DNA of 45,464 bases, taken from positions 1 to 45,464 of the forward strand of contig JBBSOC010000009.1 of NCBI GenBank assembly GCA_038260095.1, written 5' to 3'. Origin of the DNA: QHCE01 sp038260095. GTDB lineage: Bacteria > Actinomycetota > Actinomycetes > Mycobacteriales > QHCE01. Every line of letters starts with the position of its first letter. Position 1 is the first letter of the stretch. Made by a program: the position numbers and the translations under genes. Shown piece by piece: positions 32,654 to 41,167 of this stretch. Below the pieces are notes generated by a model that was not told the DNA's origin, searched no databases, and saw nothing but the letters and a program-made list of their open reading frames with translations.

Positions 32654-33079
32654 ATGAGTTCTGAATCACCAACCCCGTCCCGCGCCGCCGACGACCTTGC
32701 CCGCGCGGCCGATGTGGCAACCCAGCTTCGTTCGAGATCTCGTTGGATGGCCAGTTACCTCACCCTGTTCGGTGTGGGTTTCGCGGCGATCACCGTTGCG
32801 CTCGGGTTACTGGAATCCACCCCAGTGCGGGTGATCGTGGTCGCGTTGTGGGTGCCGTTCGTGGTCGGCATGGTTATCTGGTCCTCCCGGCAACGGGTTG
32901 TCGCGCTAAAGGCGCGCCGCCGCGCGATGCCCTACTGGGCGGCGGCTAGCTTGTTGTATGCCGTGGTTCTCGTCATCGGTACACCCGATCTGCTGGGAAA
33001 TTTGGCCTACTGGCTGCCTGCCGCCGCCGTGGTGGCACTGCCACTTCTGATCGGCGCCTGGCGGGAGCGGCGAGCATAA
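32654..33079 (+). CDS. Small membrane protein paired with a winged-helix regulator, 141 aa
   Basis: Four hydrophobic segments: about residues 32-52, 57-77, 98-115 and 120-136, after an Arg-rich cytosolic N-terminus (DDLARAADVATQLRSRSRW). No catalytic motif. The start is fixed by the leaderless promoter within the palindrome. The stop is two bases before the start of the winged-helix gene, so the two are translationally linked. This membrane protein-plus-regulator pairing is frequent in actinobacteria; its role is unknown. Confidence 0.75.
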   Translation: MSSESPTPSRAADDLARAADVATQLRSRSRWMASYLTLFGVGFAAITVALGLLESTPVRVIVVALWVPFVVGMVIWSSRQRVVALKARRRAMPYWAAASLLYAVVLVIGTPDLLGNLAYWLPAAAVVALPLLIGAWRERRA

Positions 33080-33081
33080 CT

Positions 33082-33396
33082 ATGCCCAGCCAGCATCCTC
33101 GGCATGACCTCAACGAGCTGCTCACCAATGGCGTTCGGCTGTCCATCGCGGCCGCCCTCCAAGAAGTAGAAAAGGCCGAATTCGGACTCATCCGCGACCT
33201 GGTGGAGATCACCAACCCGGCATTGTCCAAGCATGTCGCGACTTTGGAGGCGGCCGGATACCTCGAAGTTGAGAAGGGTCGTGTCGGCCGGCGCCCACGC
33301 ACCTGGCTTCGACTGACCAACTCTGGACGTGAGGCCCTTAAGCGGCACATGTCCGCGCTGTCGCACATCGCCACCTTCGCAACACCGCACGCCTAG
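33082..33396 (+). CDS. Winged-helix regulator (MarR/HTH_34-like), 104 aa
   Basis: A minimal winged helix: LSIAAALQEVEKAEFGLIRDL, recognition region TNPALSKHVATLEAAGYLEV and basic wing GRVGRRPRTWLRLT. No ligand domain. Co-transcribed with the membrane protein and probably binds the 57-base palindrome at 32597-32653 to control the pair. Confidence 0.85.
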   Translation: MPSQHPRHDLNELLTNGVRLSIAAALQEVEKAEFGLIRDLVEITNPALSKHVATLEAAGYLEVEKGRVGRRPRTWLRLTNSGREALKRHMSALSHIATFATPHA

Positions 33397-33427
33397 AACC
33401 CCTCACACCAGGATTGGATCACGAAAT

Positions 33428-34603
33428 ATGAAGCGCATCGGCCGCTCACTCCTTATCTTGACCATCCTGCTGCTCGAGCTCTCCTTCGGAACGGGACTCT
33501 CGCCCGCACGGGCAGCTAGCGGCACCGTCGGCGGAGCGGGGCAGCTCGGCCCCTCGGCGGGCGTGCGGCACCGCGACATCGCTATTAACCTCGGCGATTT
33601 CGTTTCCGCCGCTCAGCTCAGTACGCCAGCCGCCGGCCGTGGTCCGTGGCCCACGGTCATCCTCTTCCATGGCTCCGGCCCGTGGGACATGGATAGTACG
33701 TACCGTGATCGACCTGGCGGTCCAGTGCTGGCAGCCAACTTCAAACTGCTAGCCGAACGTTTGGGGCAAAAAGGCATTGCGGTCCTGCGGTTCAACAAGC
33801 GTGGCGTGCGCAGCGACGGTAGTCACGACTCCGCACAGATCGCGCGGGCCACCACCAACCAGCTCATCCAAGACGCACAGGTAGTCATTAAGACCGCACG
33901 CGGTCTTCCCGAGGTGTACCGCCACCACCTGTTTCTCTATGGGTGGAGCCAAGGTGCCCAGGTCGCCACGCACGCCGCCGCCGCGGATAGGCGACTCGCT
34001 GGCGTGATTCTTCAAGGACCACCGAGTAGCGGCTGGTCCAGTATTCTGAATTACCAGCTCATCATCAACGGACTTCCGGCATTGCGGCGCGCGGACACCG
34101 ACCACGATGGCCAGCTCTCCATTTCCGAGCTTATCGCGCTGCCACCAGGCCCGGCAGTGTTCTTCCTTCGCCCTTACCTATGGGCCTTGAGCTCGACTCC
34201 CGCGCTTCCGAAGCTCAACCCTGCGCTCGACTAAAATCGCGATGGAAAACTCACCATCGAGACGGAGATTCGACCATTTTTCCAGGCATTCGTCGCCGAC
34301 CCGACTCGCACCGGCAGCCCCTTTCTCGACCCTAAGAACGAGCCCGCACAGCGGATAGATGACGTATTTAGGGCCTCGCCGCTGCACGCCCTCGTACTGA
34401 GCGGCAACGCCGACGGGTTGGTTCCCCCACGGGACGCCTTTCTGATTCAGGCCGCGGCCCCTGGCCGCGTCCAACTCCGGCGCTACCCAGGGCTTGGACA
34501 TGCGCTTAATCCAACGACCGACCCGAGCACTGATACTTTCGGGATCATGGACGACAAGCCAATCCGAGACGTCATCAGGTGGGTCACGCGCCGGTCGCGG
34601 TAA
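33428..34603 (+). pseudogene. Secreted alpha/beta hydrolase interrupted by one in-frame TAA
   Basis: Signal peptide ending near SPARA, then an alpha/beta hydrolase: oxyanion region ILFHGSGPW, nucleophile elbow GWSQG, an EF-hand-like insert DTDHDGQLSISE, and after TAA (34232-34234) the same frame continues NRDGKLTIETEI, GNADGLVPP with the acid Asp and GLGHAL with the catalytic His to a stop at 34601-34603. The TAA falls inside a second EF-hand-like loop (D-x-NRDG). The short product would have Ser but neither Asp nor His of the triad. One base change explains the break. Confidence 0.75.
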
Positions 34604-34630
34604 ACGCACATCCTGACGTCATCTCCGCCG

Positions 34631-34655
34631 CTTGGTGAGGCTATGACTCACCAAG
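34631..34655 (+). terminator. Hairpin after the alpha/beta hydrolase
   Basis: CTTGGTGAG and CTCACCAAG, nine perfect pairs, seven-base loop, 28 bases after the stop. No T-run. Confidence 0.5.
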
Positions 34656-34711
34656 GCCCGATGTCCGAAATTGACAAGACGATTCCGTTCCAAGCATGGT
34701 GAAATAGCGCT

Positions 34712-35002
34712 ATGACTTCGCAAGAAAGCACCAGAGATAGCTCTCGCTCGGACCTTTCTGAGCTTGTCAACGTTGGCCCGGCGATAGTGGGCTATTTTCA
34801 ACGTATCGGCATCACCCGGATCAGCCAGCTCGCCGGCCGGGATGCGGTCGAGATATATCAGGATATGTGCAGAGCGGATCGACAGCGAATCGATCCATGC
34901 CTGCTTGACACTGTGATGTCTGCGGTGGAGCAGTCAAATGGCGGTCCCGCTCGACCCTGGTGGGATTACACCGCCGAACGCAAACGACTCCTGGACGGCT
35001 AA
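34712..35002 (+). CDS. Helix-hairpin-helix protein of the Cdd1 (pathogenicity locus) family, 96 aa
   Basis: Matches the Cdd1/mitomycin-resistance-related family: LSELVNVGPAIVGYFQRIGI is the HhH DNA-binding motif, then GRDAVEIYQDMC, IDPCLLDTVMSAV and PWWDYTAERKR. Single domain of normal length. Function in the family is unsettled; a DNA-related role is inferred from the HhH fold. TTGACA at 34671-34676 could be the -35. No ribosome site is seen. Confidence 0.82.
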   Translation: MTSQESTRDSSRSDLSELVNVGPAIVGYFQRIGITRISQLAGRDAVEIYQDMCRADRQRIDPCLLDTVMSAVEQSNGGPARPWWDYTAERKRLLDG

Positions 35003-35044
35003 ACAGTAGAGCCGCATAGGCTGGCTGTCAGAAAAAGGGTGCTT

Positions 35045-36460
35045 ATGGAATCAGTGAATCGCGGAGGAACAAGCGCGATTGTTTCACCCCAAGCTTTGGA
35101 CGTCCGCGAGCTCAAGAAGCAGGTGGTCGGGCCCGTGCTATTGCCGCGGGATGAGGGATACGACGAGGAGCGATCCGGTTTCGAACTTTCGGTCGATCAC
35201 CGGCCGGTTGTCATTGTTGGCGCGACTGGAGCTGCCGATGTCATCTCGGCGGTGCGTTTTGCCGCTGAACGCAAACTTCCGGTTGGAGTACAAGCCACTG
35301 GACACGGTGCCTCGGTACCAGTGGCAGGAGTCTTCATCAACACTCGGCGGATGACTGATGTCCGCATCGATGCCGTCGCAAGATCCGCACGGATCGACGC
35401 GGGTGTTCGGTGGGAGAAGGTGATACGCGAAGCCGGGGAACATGCGTTAGCGCCGTTGAGTGGTTCAGCCCCCTTCGTTGGCGCTGTGTCCTACCTGCTC
35501 GGTGGCGGTCTCGGACTGCTCTCCCGGCGGTATGGCCTGGCCGTCGATCACATACTCGGGTTTAACCTGGTGACAGCGGACGGCCGTTTTCTACAGGTCA
35601 CCGCCGACCAGCATCCTGATCTATTCTGGGGCGTCCGAGGAAGCAAGGGCAATCTTGGCATCGTCACCTCCGTTGACGTGAGGTTGTTCCCCGTTGAACG
35701 GGTGTATGGCGGGGGACTCTTCTTTCCCGGGGAGGCGGCTCGGGAGGTGCTGAACGCCTATTTTGCCTGGACTGCCACGGTTCCCGAAGAGATGGCCTCG
35801 TCGATGTTCATGGTGCAGTACCCCGATGCTGATGGGCTGCCAGAGCCGATTCGCGGCCGGTTTGTGGTGCATCTGCGACTAGCCTATTTGGGCGAGCCAG
35901 ACGAGGGCGAACGGTACTTCACGCCGCTGCGAGAAGCCGGTCCGGTGATCATGGACACCGTCGCCTCAATCCCTTACACGCAGGCCGGCAGCATCCATTC
36001 CGACCCGGCGTCGCCGGTCTCCAGCTTCAGCAAGACACTCATGCTTCGGAAGCTCGATCCGGAAGCGATCGAAACCATCATCAAGCTGGCCGGCCCCGAA
36101 GCGAACGCGGTGTTCGGCGTGGAGGTACGCCACCTGGGAGGGACACTCGCGCGCCCGGCTGATTCACCTAGCGCGGTGGGTTACTTTCCGGAGGCTAGGT
36201 TCAATGTGTACGTGGCTTCGCTGCTCGAACCCGGACAACGGGACGTTATCGACAACGCGCAACAGCAGATGCTGGATGCCTTGAAACCATGGGCCGATGA
36301 GCGCGTGTGTCTGAACTTCCTAGCGGGCGCCAACACGTCGGTGGAACGGGTACGAACCGCCTACACCGCCGAGAACTACGCACGCTTGCAACAGCTCAAG
36401 GCTCAGTACGACCCCGACAACCTCTTTCGTTTCAACGTAAACATCCCCCCGGCTCCCTAG
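35045..36460 (+). CDS. FAD-linked oxidase, berberine-bridge-like, 471 aa
   Basis: A PCMH-type flavoprotein that oxidises an alcohol, sugar or alkaloid-like substrate with O2. The FAD-binding half carries GVQATGHGASVP (His for covalent FAD) and GAVSYLLGGGLGLLSRRYG; the position of the second, cysteinyl FAD link is Val/Phe (APFVGAV), so only one covalent bond is expected. The BBE end YDPDNLFRFNVNI is intact. No signal peptide, unlike plant members. I start at ATG 35045, five bases after AAGGG. Confidence 0.88.
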   Translation: MESVNRGGTSAIVSPQALDVRELKKQVVGPVLLPRDEGYDEERSGFELSVDHRPVVIVGATGAADVISAVRFAAERKLPVGVQATGHGASVPVAGVFINTRRMTDVRIDAVARSARIDAGVRWEKVIREAGEHALAPLSGSAPFVGAVSYLLGGGLGLLSRRYGLAVDHILGFNLVTADGRFLQVTADQHPDLFWGVRGSKGNLGIVTSVDVRLFPVERVYGGGLFFPGEAAREVLNAYFAWTATVPEEMASSMFMVQYPDADGLPEPIRGRFVVHLRLAYLGEPDEGERYFTPLREAGPVIMDTVASIPYTQAGSIHSDPASPVSSFSKTLMLRKLDPEAIETIIKLAGPEANAVFGVEVRHLGGTLARPADSPSAVGYFPEARFNVYVASLLEPGQRDVIDNAQQQMLDALKPWADERVCLNFLAGANTSVERVRTAYTAENYARLQQLKAQYDPDNLFRFNVNIPPAP

Positions 36461-36711
36461 GGGTCTGAGATCGTTAGCCGATCAGTCGACCATCCCGGCG
36501 TGACGGCGTTGGCGAGGCAACCGTTGCCGGATATAACGACATGGGGCACGATTGCACGCTACTGCCATCACCGTCGATGAAGCGACCAGGTCAGTGGCAG
36601 CGTGTTTTGCCAAGTTAAGAGAACTTGTGCAAAAATTTTTATCGTGCACCTCGTAAGAGCAACGTCCGAAGCGTCCAAGACACTCCGATTCTGAGGCCCT
36701 ATCCTTGCGGC

Positions 36712-37113
36712 ATGAAGCTGACTCCCGCCGTTATCGAACTCGTAGTCTCTGAAATGCCTGCCGCACTGGCTTTCTACCGCCGTTTGGGCCTCGATGTGCC
36801 CCCAGAGGCCGACACCGCGCCTCATGTGGAGGTCGAGTTGGGCGGTGGGATGCGCTTGGCTTTCGATACCGAGGACACGATCCGGTCCTTTAATCCCGAC
36901 TGGTCTCCACCTCCCGGGACCGGGCACCGGGTCGCTCTCGCGTTCGCGTGCGATAGTCCCGCCGAGGTGGACCAGGCGTGGGCTGATCTCACCAATGCTG
37001 GCTATCAGGGCCATCTGCCGCCATGGGATGCGTTCTGGGGCATGCGTTATGCCGTCGTGTACGACCCCGACGGCACGCCAATCGACCTATTCGCCGCGTT
37101 AGCTTCGGCGTAG
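36712..37113 (+). CDS. VOC (glyoxalase/bleomycin-resistance fold) protein, 133 aa
   Basis: Two beta-alpha-beta-beta-beta modules: VIELVVSEMPAALAFYRRLGL and HRVALAFACDSPAEVDQAWADL, ending YDPDGTPIDLFAAL. Could be a drug-binding or isomerase protein. I start at ATG 36712 because TATCCT lies six bases before it and the fold begins at once; this is probably leaderless. It converges with the AraC gene, overlapping by 15 bases. Confidence 0.87.
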   Translation: MKLTPAVIELVVSEMPAALAFYRRLGLDVPPEADTAPHVEVELGGGMRLAFDTEDTIRSFNPDWSPPPGTGHRVALAFACDSPAEVDQAWADLTNAGYQGHLPPWDAFWGMRYAVVYDPDGTPIDLFAALASA

Positions 37114-37794
37114 CTCCTGTAGTAATCCCGTCGGCGTCATTCCGGCGAGCGCACGGACCTCGCGGGACAGGTGGGCTTGGTCGGCATAGCCGCAGTCGGC
37201 CGCTACCTGTGCCAACGGGGTGCTCCAGCGCGTCTCCTCGAGCGCCCGACCCATGCGCAGTACCCGGGCCAGGTGTCGGGGACCGTACCCGAAAATGGGC
37301 AGGCAGCGCCTGTGCAGTTGTCGGCAACTCACCCCTAGCCGGTCGGCCATAGCTGCCACGGACGTGCCGGCCATCGCCATCTTCAATACCCGAGGTCCGA
37401 AGGCATCCATTTGGTAAGAGGCCGCGCGCTTGGCAACCCACGCCTGTAATGCCGCCGCCGAATCCGCCGCGACTTGATCGGTAAGGGCTCGTGTCTGAAC
37501 AGATGGCCACAGGTCTTCCAGGGCTGCGGTCTGATCGCGAAGCTCATCCGCCGATACACCTAACAACGCTGGTCCCAGACCGCCCGAGAAGCGCAGCGCG
37601 ACATAGAACGCATCGGCACGACTAGCGTATAGGCGGGCCGTGGAATCTGGCCCCGCGACAGACAAGCGACGGCCATCCCACAGTATGTCCATACAGCCGT
37701 CGGGCAAGATTCGTTTGTGCTCCGGGGTTGGCCCTAACGTGCGCTCCCACAACACAGCTCCCGGCACCGCGGTAGCGCGCTCCCCATACGTCAC
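37099..37794 (-). CDS. AraC-family transcriptional regulator, 231 aa
   Basis: An N-terminal beta-rich sensor of the DUF6597 kind (ILPDGCMDILWDG) and a C-terminal double helix-turn-helix (SVAAMADRLGVSCRQLHRR, PLAQVAADCGYADQAHLSREVRALAGMTPT). The GTG start directly abuts AGGAG, which is too close for an ideal site; a GTG nine codons in is an alternative. Likely an activator of nearby stress or catabolic genes, targets unknown. Confidence 0.86.
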   Translation of the reverse strand: MTYGERATAVPGAVLWERTLGPTPEHKRILPDGCMDILWDGRRLSVAGPDSTARLYASRADAFYVALRFSGGLGPALLGVSADELRDQTAALEDLWPSVQTRALTDQVAADSAAALQAWVAKRAASYQMDAFGPRVLKMAMAGTSVAAMADRLGVSCRQLHRRCLPIFGYGPRHLARVLRMGRALEETRWSTPLAQVAADCGYADQAHLSREVRALAGMTPTGLLQELRRS

Positions 37795-37886
37795 CTCCTA
37801 ATCATGCCCGAGACGGAGCCTGCAGGGTATGCCAACTGGCTTTAGGTGTCATATCCCTTAGCCGGTGGCGGGGGTAACTCCGTGGA

Positions 37887-38441
37887 TTAAATCTCGCGGA
37901 TGATTCGGGCCGGGTTGCCTACGGCGACGACGTTGGCGGGCAGGTCGCGAGTAACGACGGTCCCGGCGCCGACCACAGTGTTCTCACCGATTGTCACACC
38001 GGGGCAGACGATGACGCCACCGCCCAGCCAGACGTTGTCGCCGATGGTGATCGGTTTCGCAGCCTCCCACTTGGCACGGCGCGGTTCCGGCTCGATGGGG
38101 TGAGTGGGGGTCAGGAGCTGAACGTTGGGGCCGATCTGAACGTCGGCACCGATGACGATTCTCCCGACGTCGGCCAACACGGCGCCGTAGTTGATGAACG
38201 TTCGGGCCCCGATGCTGATTTGGTAGCCGTAATCCACTCGTAACGGGGGACGCACCTCCACGCCCTCCCCTATGTTGCCCAGCAGTTCAACCAGTATCTT
38301 GCGTCGTTCCGCCGGGTCCGCCGCGCTGGAGGCGTTGAAACGCTCGCTCAACTGCTGAGCACGTAGCTCATCGGCGGCAAGTTCGGCGTCGGCATGGAGG
38401 TAGAGCTCGCCGGCGAGCATGCGTTCCTTCTGCGTCACCAC
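37887..38441 (-). CDS. Maltose/galactoside O-acetyltransferase-like, 184 aa
   Basis: Acetyl-CoA-dependent sugar O-acetyltransferase. Helical N-terminal cap (KERMLAGELYLHADAEL), then a left-handed beta-helix of hexapeptide repeats with the catalytic His in LTPTHPIE and the LGGGVIVCPGVTIGENTVVGAGTVV rungs. Start is the GTG eight bases after GAGAGG. Length is typical of Maa/NodL enzymes. Confidence 0.9.
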   Translation of the reverse strand: MVTQKERMLAGELYLHADAELAADELRAQQLSERFNASSAADPAERRKILVELLGNIGEGVEVRPPLRVDYGYQISIGARTFINYGAVLADVGRIVIGADVQIGPNVQLLTPTHPIEPEPRRAKWEAAKPITIGDNVWLGGGVIVCPGVTIGENTVVGAGTVVTRDLPANVVAVGNPARIIREI

Positions 38442-38608
38442 GACGGTTTCCTCTCGATGGTGTAGTTGCTTACGCCAAGCTTACGTTAAAGCGCGGTTGG
38501 TTGCGGGCGGCCTGAGCCCCGTTTGGCGGTGGCCGTGACTCTGATCTCAAGGCTCAATGCCGTGTAGTTTGTGTGGTCAGCGGGCTTCCCTCCGCAGTTT
38601 CCGCGACT

Positions 38609-38662
38609 TTTTCAGGGAAAAGGGCGTGTAAAACCCCTTCTAGCAGACGTTTTCCCTGAAAA
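38609..38662. terminator. Bidirectional terminator downstream of the MFS gene
   Basis: TTTTCAGGGAAAA and its perfect complement, 13 pairs, 28-base loop, with T-runs on both outer ends. Starts five bases past the MFS stop. Confidence 0.7.
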
Positions 38663-38666
38663 CGAC

Positions 38667-39881
38667 CTACGGCCGGGTGCGCCACGCCTCGAAGGCGACG
38701 ACCAGCGCGAGCGCAGCCACTGCACTGCCGAAGATCTCGAACGTCAGCTGTAGGCCGAGTGGGGTGACCAGCGCGCCGGCGAGGATAGCAGGCACCGACA
38801 GGGCCGCATAGCCAACGATGTAGAAAGCGGACATTACCGCACCGCGGCGCTCTGGGGGAATAGCCGCCGAGAGGACACGCAACGCCCCGAGGAATGCCAC
38901 CCCAAAGCCTGTACCTCCGATGAGTACGCCGACTAGGGACAGTGCTCCGGAGTCTGCTGCCGTGGCAACGACGAGCGTCACCATTCCAGTGGCGAGGGCT
39001 AAGGAGCCGGCGGCGGCACCTGCCCAGGGTGCGGCATGCCGGAATGCGAGCTGCCCCACTGCGGCGGCTCCAGTGAGGGCAAAGATATTGATGCCGGCTA
39101 CCAGATGATCGTTCGTGTGGAACAGGCTTGCGGCGAGCTGCGGACCAAGTGCCAGGAGTAGGCCACCGATCGACCACGAGGAAGTGATCGCAAGTGCTGC
39201 GAGCATGAACGCGCGGCGAGTTTTAGGAGGTACGCTGGGCCGCTGCGGGGTGAGCCGCAGCCGTGATCGATTCGAAACCGGCTCAGGCATAAGCAGTGTG
39301 CCACTGAAAGCGATCGCGAACAGTACGAGCAGCGCGACATAGGGCAGCACAAGCGGCGCTGGCAGCAGTTCGAGGAATACCGCTGACGTAAGGACACCCA
39401 AGCCGATTCCTCCCGCACTGGCCACTCCATTGGTCAGGCCTACTCCGGCTGGGTCGCGGCGGGGGTGCAGGTCGAGCAGCGCGGCACCGGCCGCGCCTAG
39501 CGCCAAGCCGGTGGCCAACCCCTGCAAGGCCCGGGCGATAAACAGCCACGTGACCGAGTCGGCCAGCATGAAAAGGACTGTTGTACCCATTAAGGTTCCC
39601 AGCGCCACGAGCAACACGGGGCGTCGACCCACTTCATCGGAAATCCGACCGGCCAGGATGAGGCTGGTGAGTACGCCGAGCGCGTATATTGCGTATATGA
39701 GCGTCAGGACCAGAGGGGAGAATCCCCAGAGCTCCCGATACATGCTGTAGAGCGGTGAGGGTGTTCCGGAGGCGAATAGCGCCAGCCCAATAACGCTGGC
39801 CATCAAAGCGTAGGCGACGTTCGGTGCCAATGCGCGACGGGTCGCGACCGAGAGGAGTGGTGAGTCGGTGAGCATGGGCAT
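38667..39881 (-). CDS. MFS transporter, 404 aa
   Basis: Twelve-helix exporter of the drug:H+ antiporter-1 style. Loop 2-3 is GRISDEVGRRPVLL and helix 5 holds the antiporter-type GLATGLALGAAGAALL. Start is ATG 39881 with AAGGA five bases upstream; the open frame extends to 39929 through the operator. It diverges from an ArsR gene; a palindrome lies between. Likely drug or metabolite efflux controlled by that ArsR. Confidence 0.89.
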   Translation of the reverse strand: MPMLTDSPLLSVATRRALAPNVAYALMASVIGLALFASGTPSPLYSMYRELWGFSPLVLTLIYAIYALGVLTSLILAGRISDEVGRRPVLLVALGTLMGTTVLFMLADSVTWLFIARALQGLATGLALGAAGAALLDLHPRRDPAGVGLTNGVASAGGIGLGVLTSAVFLELLPAPLVLPYVALLVLFAIAFSGTLLMPEPVSNRSRLRLTPQRPSVPPKTRRAFMLAALAITSSWSIGGLLLALGPQLAASLFHTNDHLVAGINIFALTGAAAVGQLAFRHAAPWAGAAAGSLALATGMVTLVVATAADSGALSLVGVLIGGTGFGVAFLGALRVLSAAIPPERRGAVMSAFYIVGYAALSVPAILAGALVTPLGLQLTFEIFGSAVAALALVVAFEAWRTRP

Positions 39882-39897
39882 GTGGCAGTCCTTCGAA

Positions 39898-39917
39898 ACT
39901 TCCGGAATCTTGGAAGT
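39898..39917. promoter_or_regulatory. Palindrome in the MFS/ArsR divergent region
   Basis: ACTTCC and GGAAGT around eight bases, just before TATAGC and the ArsR ATG. Probable ArsR operator. Confidence 0.5.
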
Positions 39918-39922
39918 ATAGC

Positions 39923-40252
39923 ATGTCACGCATGTTGCCTACTGCGAGCTTTCTGGAGAAAATCGTTCATCCTCCTGTCTCTGCACTGGATCTGGCCACG
40001 ATTCTGCGTACAGTGGGCGACCCGGTGCGCCTAGAAATTGTCCGTTTGCTCGCCGACGGTCGACCGCGCATGTGCAGCGAGTTCTCCAGCGCGCTTGGCC
40101 TTCCGCCCTCGACCAGTTCGCACCACCTGCGTCTGCTCCGTGAGGCAGGTGTGACCCGAACTCGTGCCGAGGGAACGCTACGGCTTATCTCACTGCGCCG
40201 CGACGACCTCGATGAGCTATTCCCCGGCCTGCTCGACGTCCTCGCCCGGTGA
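39923..40252 (+). CDS. ArsR-family regulator, 109 aa
   Basis: Winged helix with LATILRTVGDPVRLEIVRLLADG, MCSEFSSALGLPPSTSSHHLRLLREAGV and wing RAEGTLRLISLRRDDLD. One Cys (MCSE), no paired metal motif. Start is ATG 39923 or the ATG at 39932, which stands nine bases after TATAGC. Probable repressor of the divergent MFS gene. Confidence 0.87.
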   Translation: MSRMLPTASFLEKIVHPPVSALDLATILRTVGDPVRLEIVRLLADGRPRMCSEFSSALGLPPSTSSHHLRLLREAGVTRTRAEGTLRLISLRRDDLDELFPGLLDVLAR

Positions 40253-40353
40253 GCTGGACGGACTCGGAGTTACAGGGGTTGAACAGCTGGGCAATGCGGT
40301 AGTGCTAGCCAGACCGCAAATTTGCCGAGGGAGCTGTGGTTCGTCAGTGATCA

Positions 40354-41046
40354 CTATCGTTCGTCATCGATGCTGATAGCTGAGTCAGCGAATAGCGCCA
40401 CCGACATGTCCATCAATTGATCTTGGCTGATCACGACTCCCTCCAGTGCGGACGCCCCCTTGAGATCCCACAAGACGGAACCATGCAACCGCAGCCCGTC
40501 CATCGAGGCCTGAGTGTAGTTCGCGGAGGACAGGTTGCTGTCATAGATCCGGGTATCGGCGAAGTCCCCGCCGTAGAAATCCGCCTCTCGAAGATCGCAG
40601 GCGAGAAACTCTAGTCGCTTCCCTTTGGTCATACGCAGGTTCGCTAAGTCGAGCTTGCAACTCGAGAACAACACGTCCTCTATCTTCGAGCCGCCAAAGA
40701 CCATGCCGCTCATCCGACACTCCTGAAACTCGACTCGACTCAGACTGCTCTCTTCAATGATCACCCCGGAAAGATCACAGTTCTCGAACACGACATTTCT
40801 GCAGTGCAGCCGCCGGAAACGCCGACCGATCAGCTGGCCGCCGTTCCATCGCATATTGGTTAGTTCAGCATTTTCTACGATGTCTCCGCCCGGTTCTCCC
40901 CCCAGGTTTCCTGTGGCGTAGACGCCGTCTAGAGCAGCGCCGCTGACCAAATCCTCACGTGCTGGCTTGAGTTCGTCAGGCAAGTGCGCCGCCCACCTAC
41001 TCTTTGGGGCTGCTCGCCGATTCTTGCCTCCACGCTGTGTCACCAT
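40354..41046 (-). CDS. Pentapeptide-repeat protein, 230 aa
   Basis: Residues about 80-190 carry A(D/N)LxX-style repeats, e.g. VFENCDLSGV, VEFQECRMSGM, LANLRMTKG, DLREADFYGG, SNLSSANYTQASM, predicting a right-handed quadrilateral beta-helix. The N-terminus is Arg/Lys-rich. Family members include DNA-mimic gyrase-protection proteins, but no specific match is claimed. TAGTTT seven bases before the ATG fits a leaderless start. Confidence 0.85.
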   Translation of the reverse strand: MVTQRGGKNRRAAPKSRWAAHLPDELKPAREDLVSGAALDGVYATGNLGGEPGGDIVENAELTNMRWNGGQLIGRRFRRLHCRNVVFENCDLSGVIIEESSLSRVEFQECRMSGMVFGGSKIEDVLFSSCKLDLANLRMTKGKRLEFLACDLREADFYGGDFADTRIYDSNLSSANYTQASMDGLRLHGSVLWDLKGASALEGVVISQDQLMDMSVALFADSAISIDDER

Positions 41047-41101
41047 GTCTGTAAAACTACGGGGCAGACTGACAGAAGGCGAATCGGTCTGCAGTAAAAG
41101 A

Positions 41102-41136
41102 CGGCTACCTACCCGCTGATGACGGGTAGGTAGCCG
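41102..41136 (-). terminator. Intrinsic terminator of the secreted-protein gene
   Basis: CGGCTACCTACCCG and its perfect complement, 14 pairs, seven-base loop; TCTTTTAC follows on the minus strand. Confidence 0.75.
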
Positions 41137-41167
41137 CGCGACGGTAAGTGCATAGCAAGCGGCGGAA

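Noticed and set aside
8163..34234. Stop-codon reassignment or programmed readthrough to explain the in-frame stops
   Set aside because: TAA, TAG and TGA all occur in broken genes, while intact genes use all three as normal terminators, and deletions and indels are also present; decay is simpler.
36550..36650. Peptide HATAITVDEATRSVAA upstream of the VOC gene, reminiscent of an antitoxin start
   Set aside because: No start codon with a site, no continuation and no toxin nearby.
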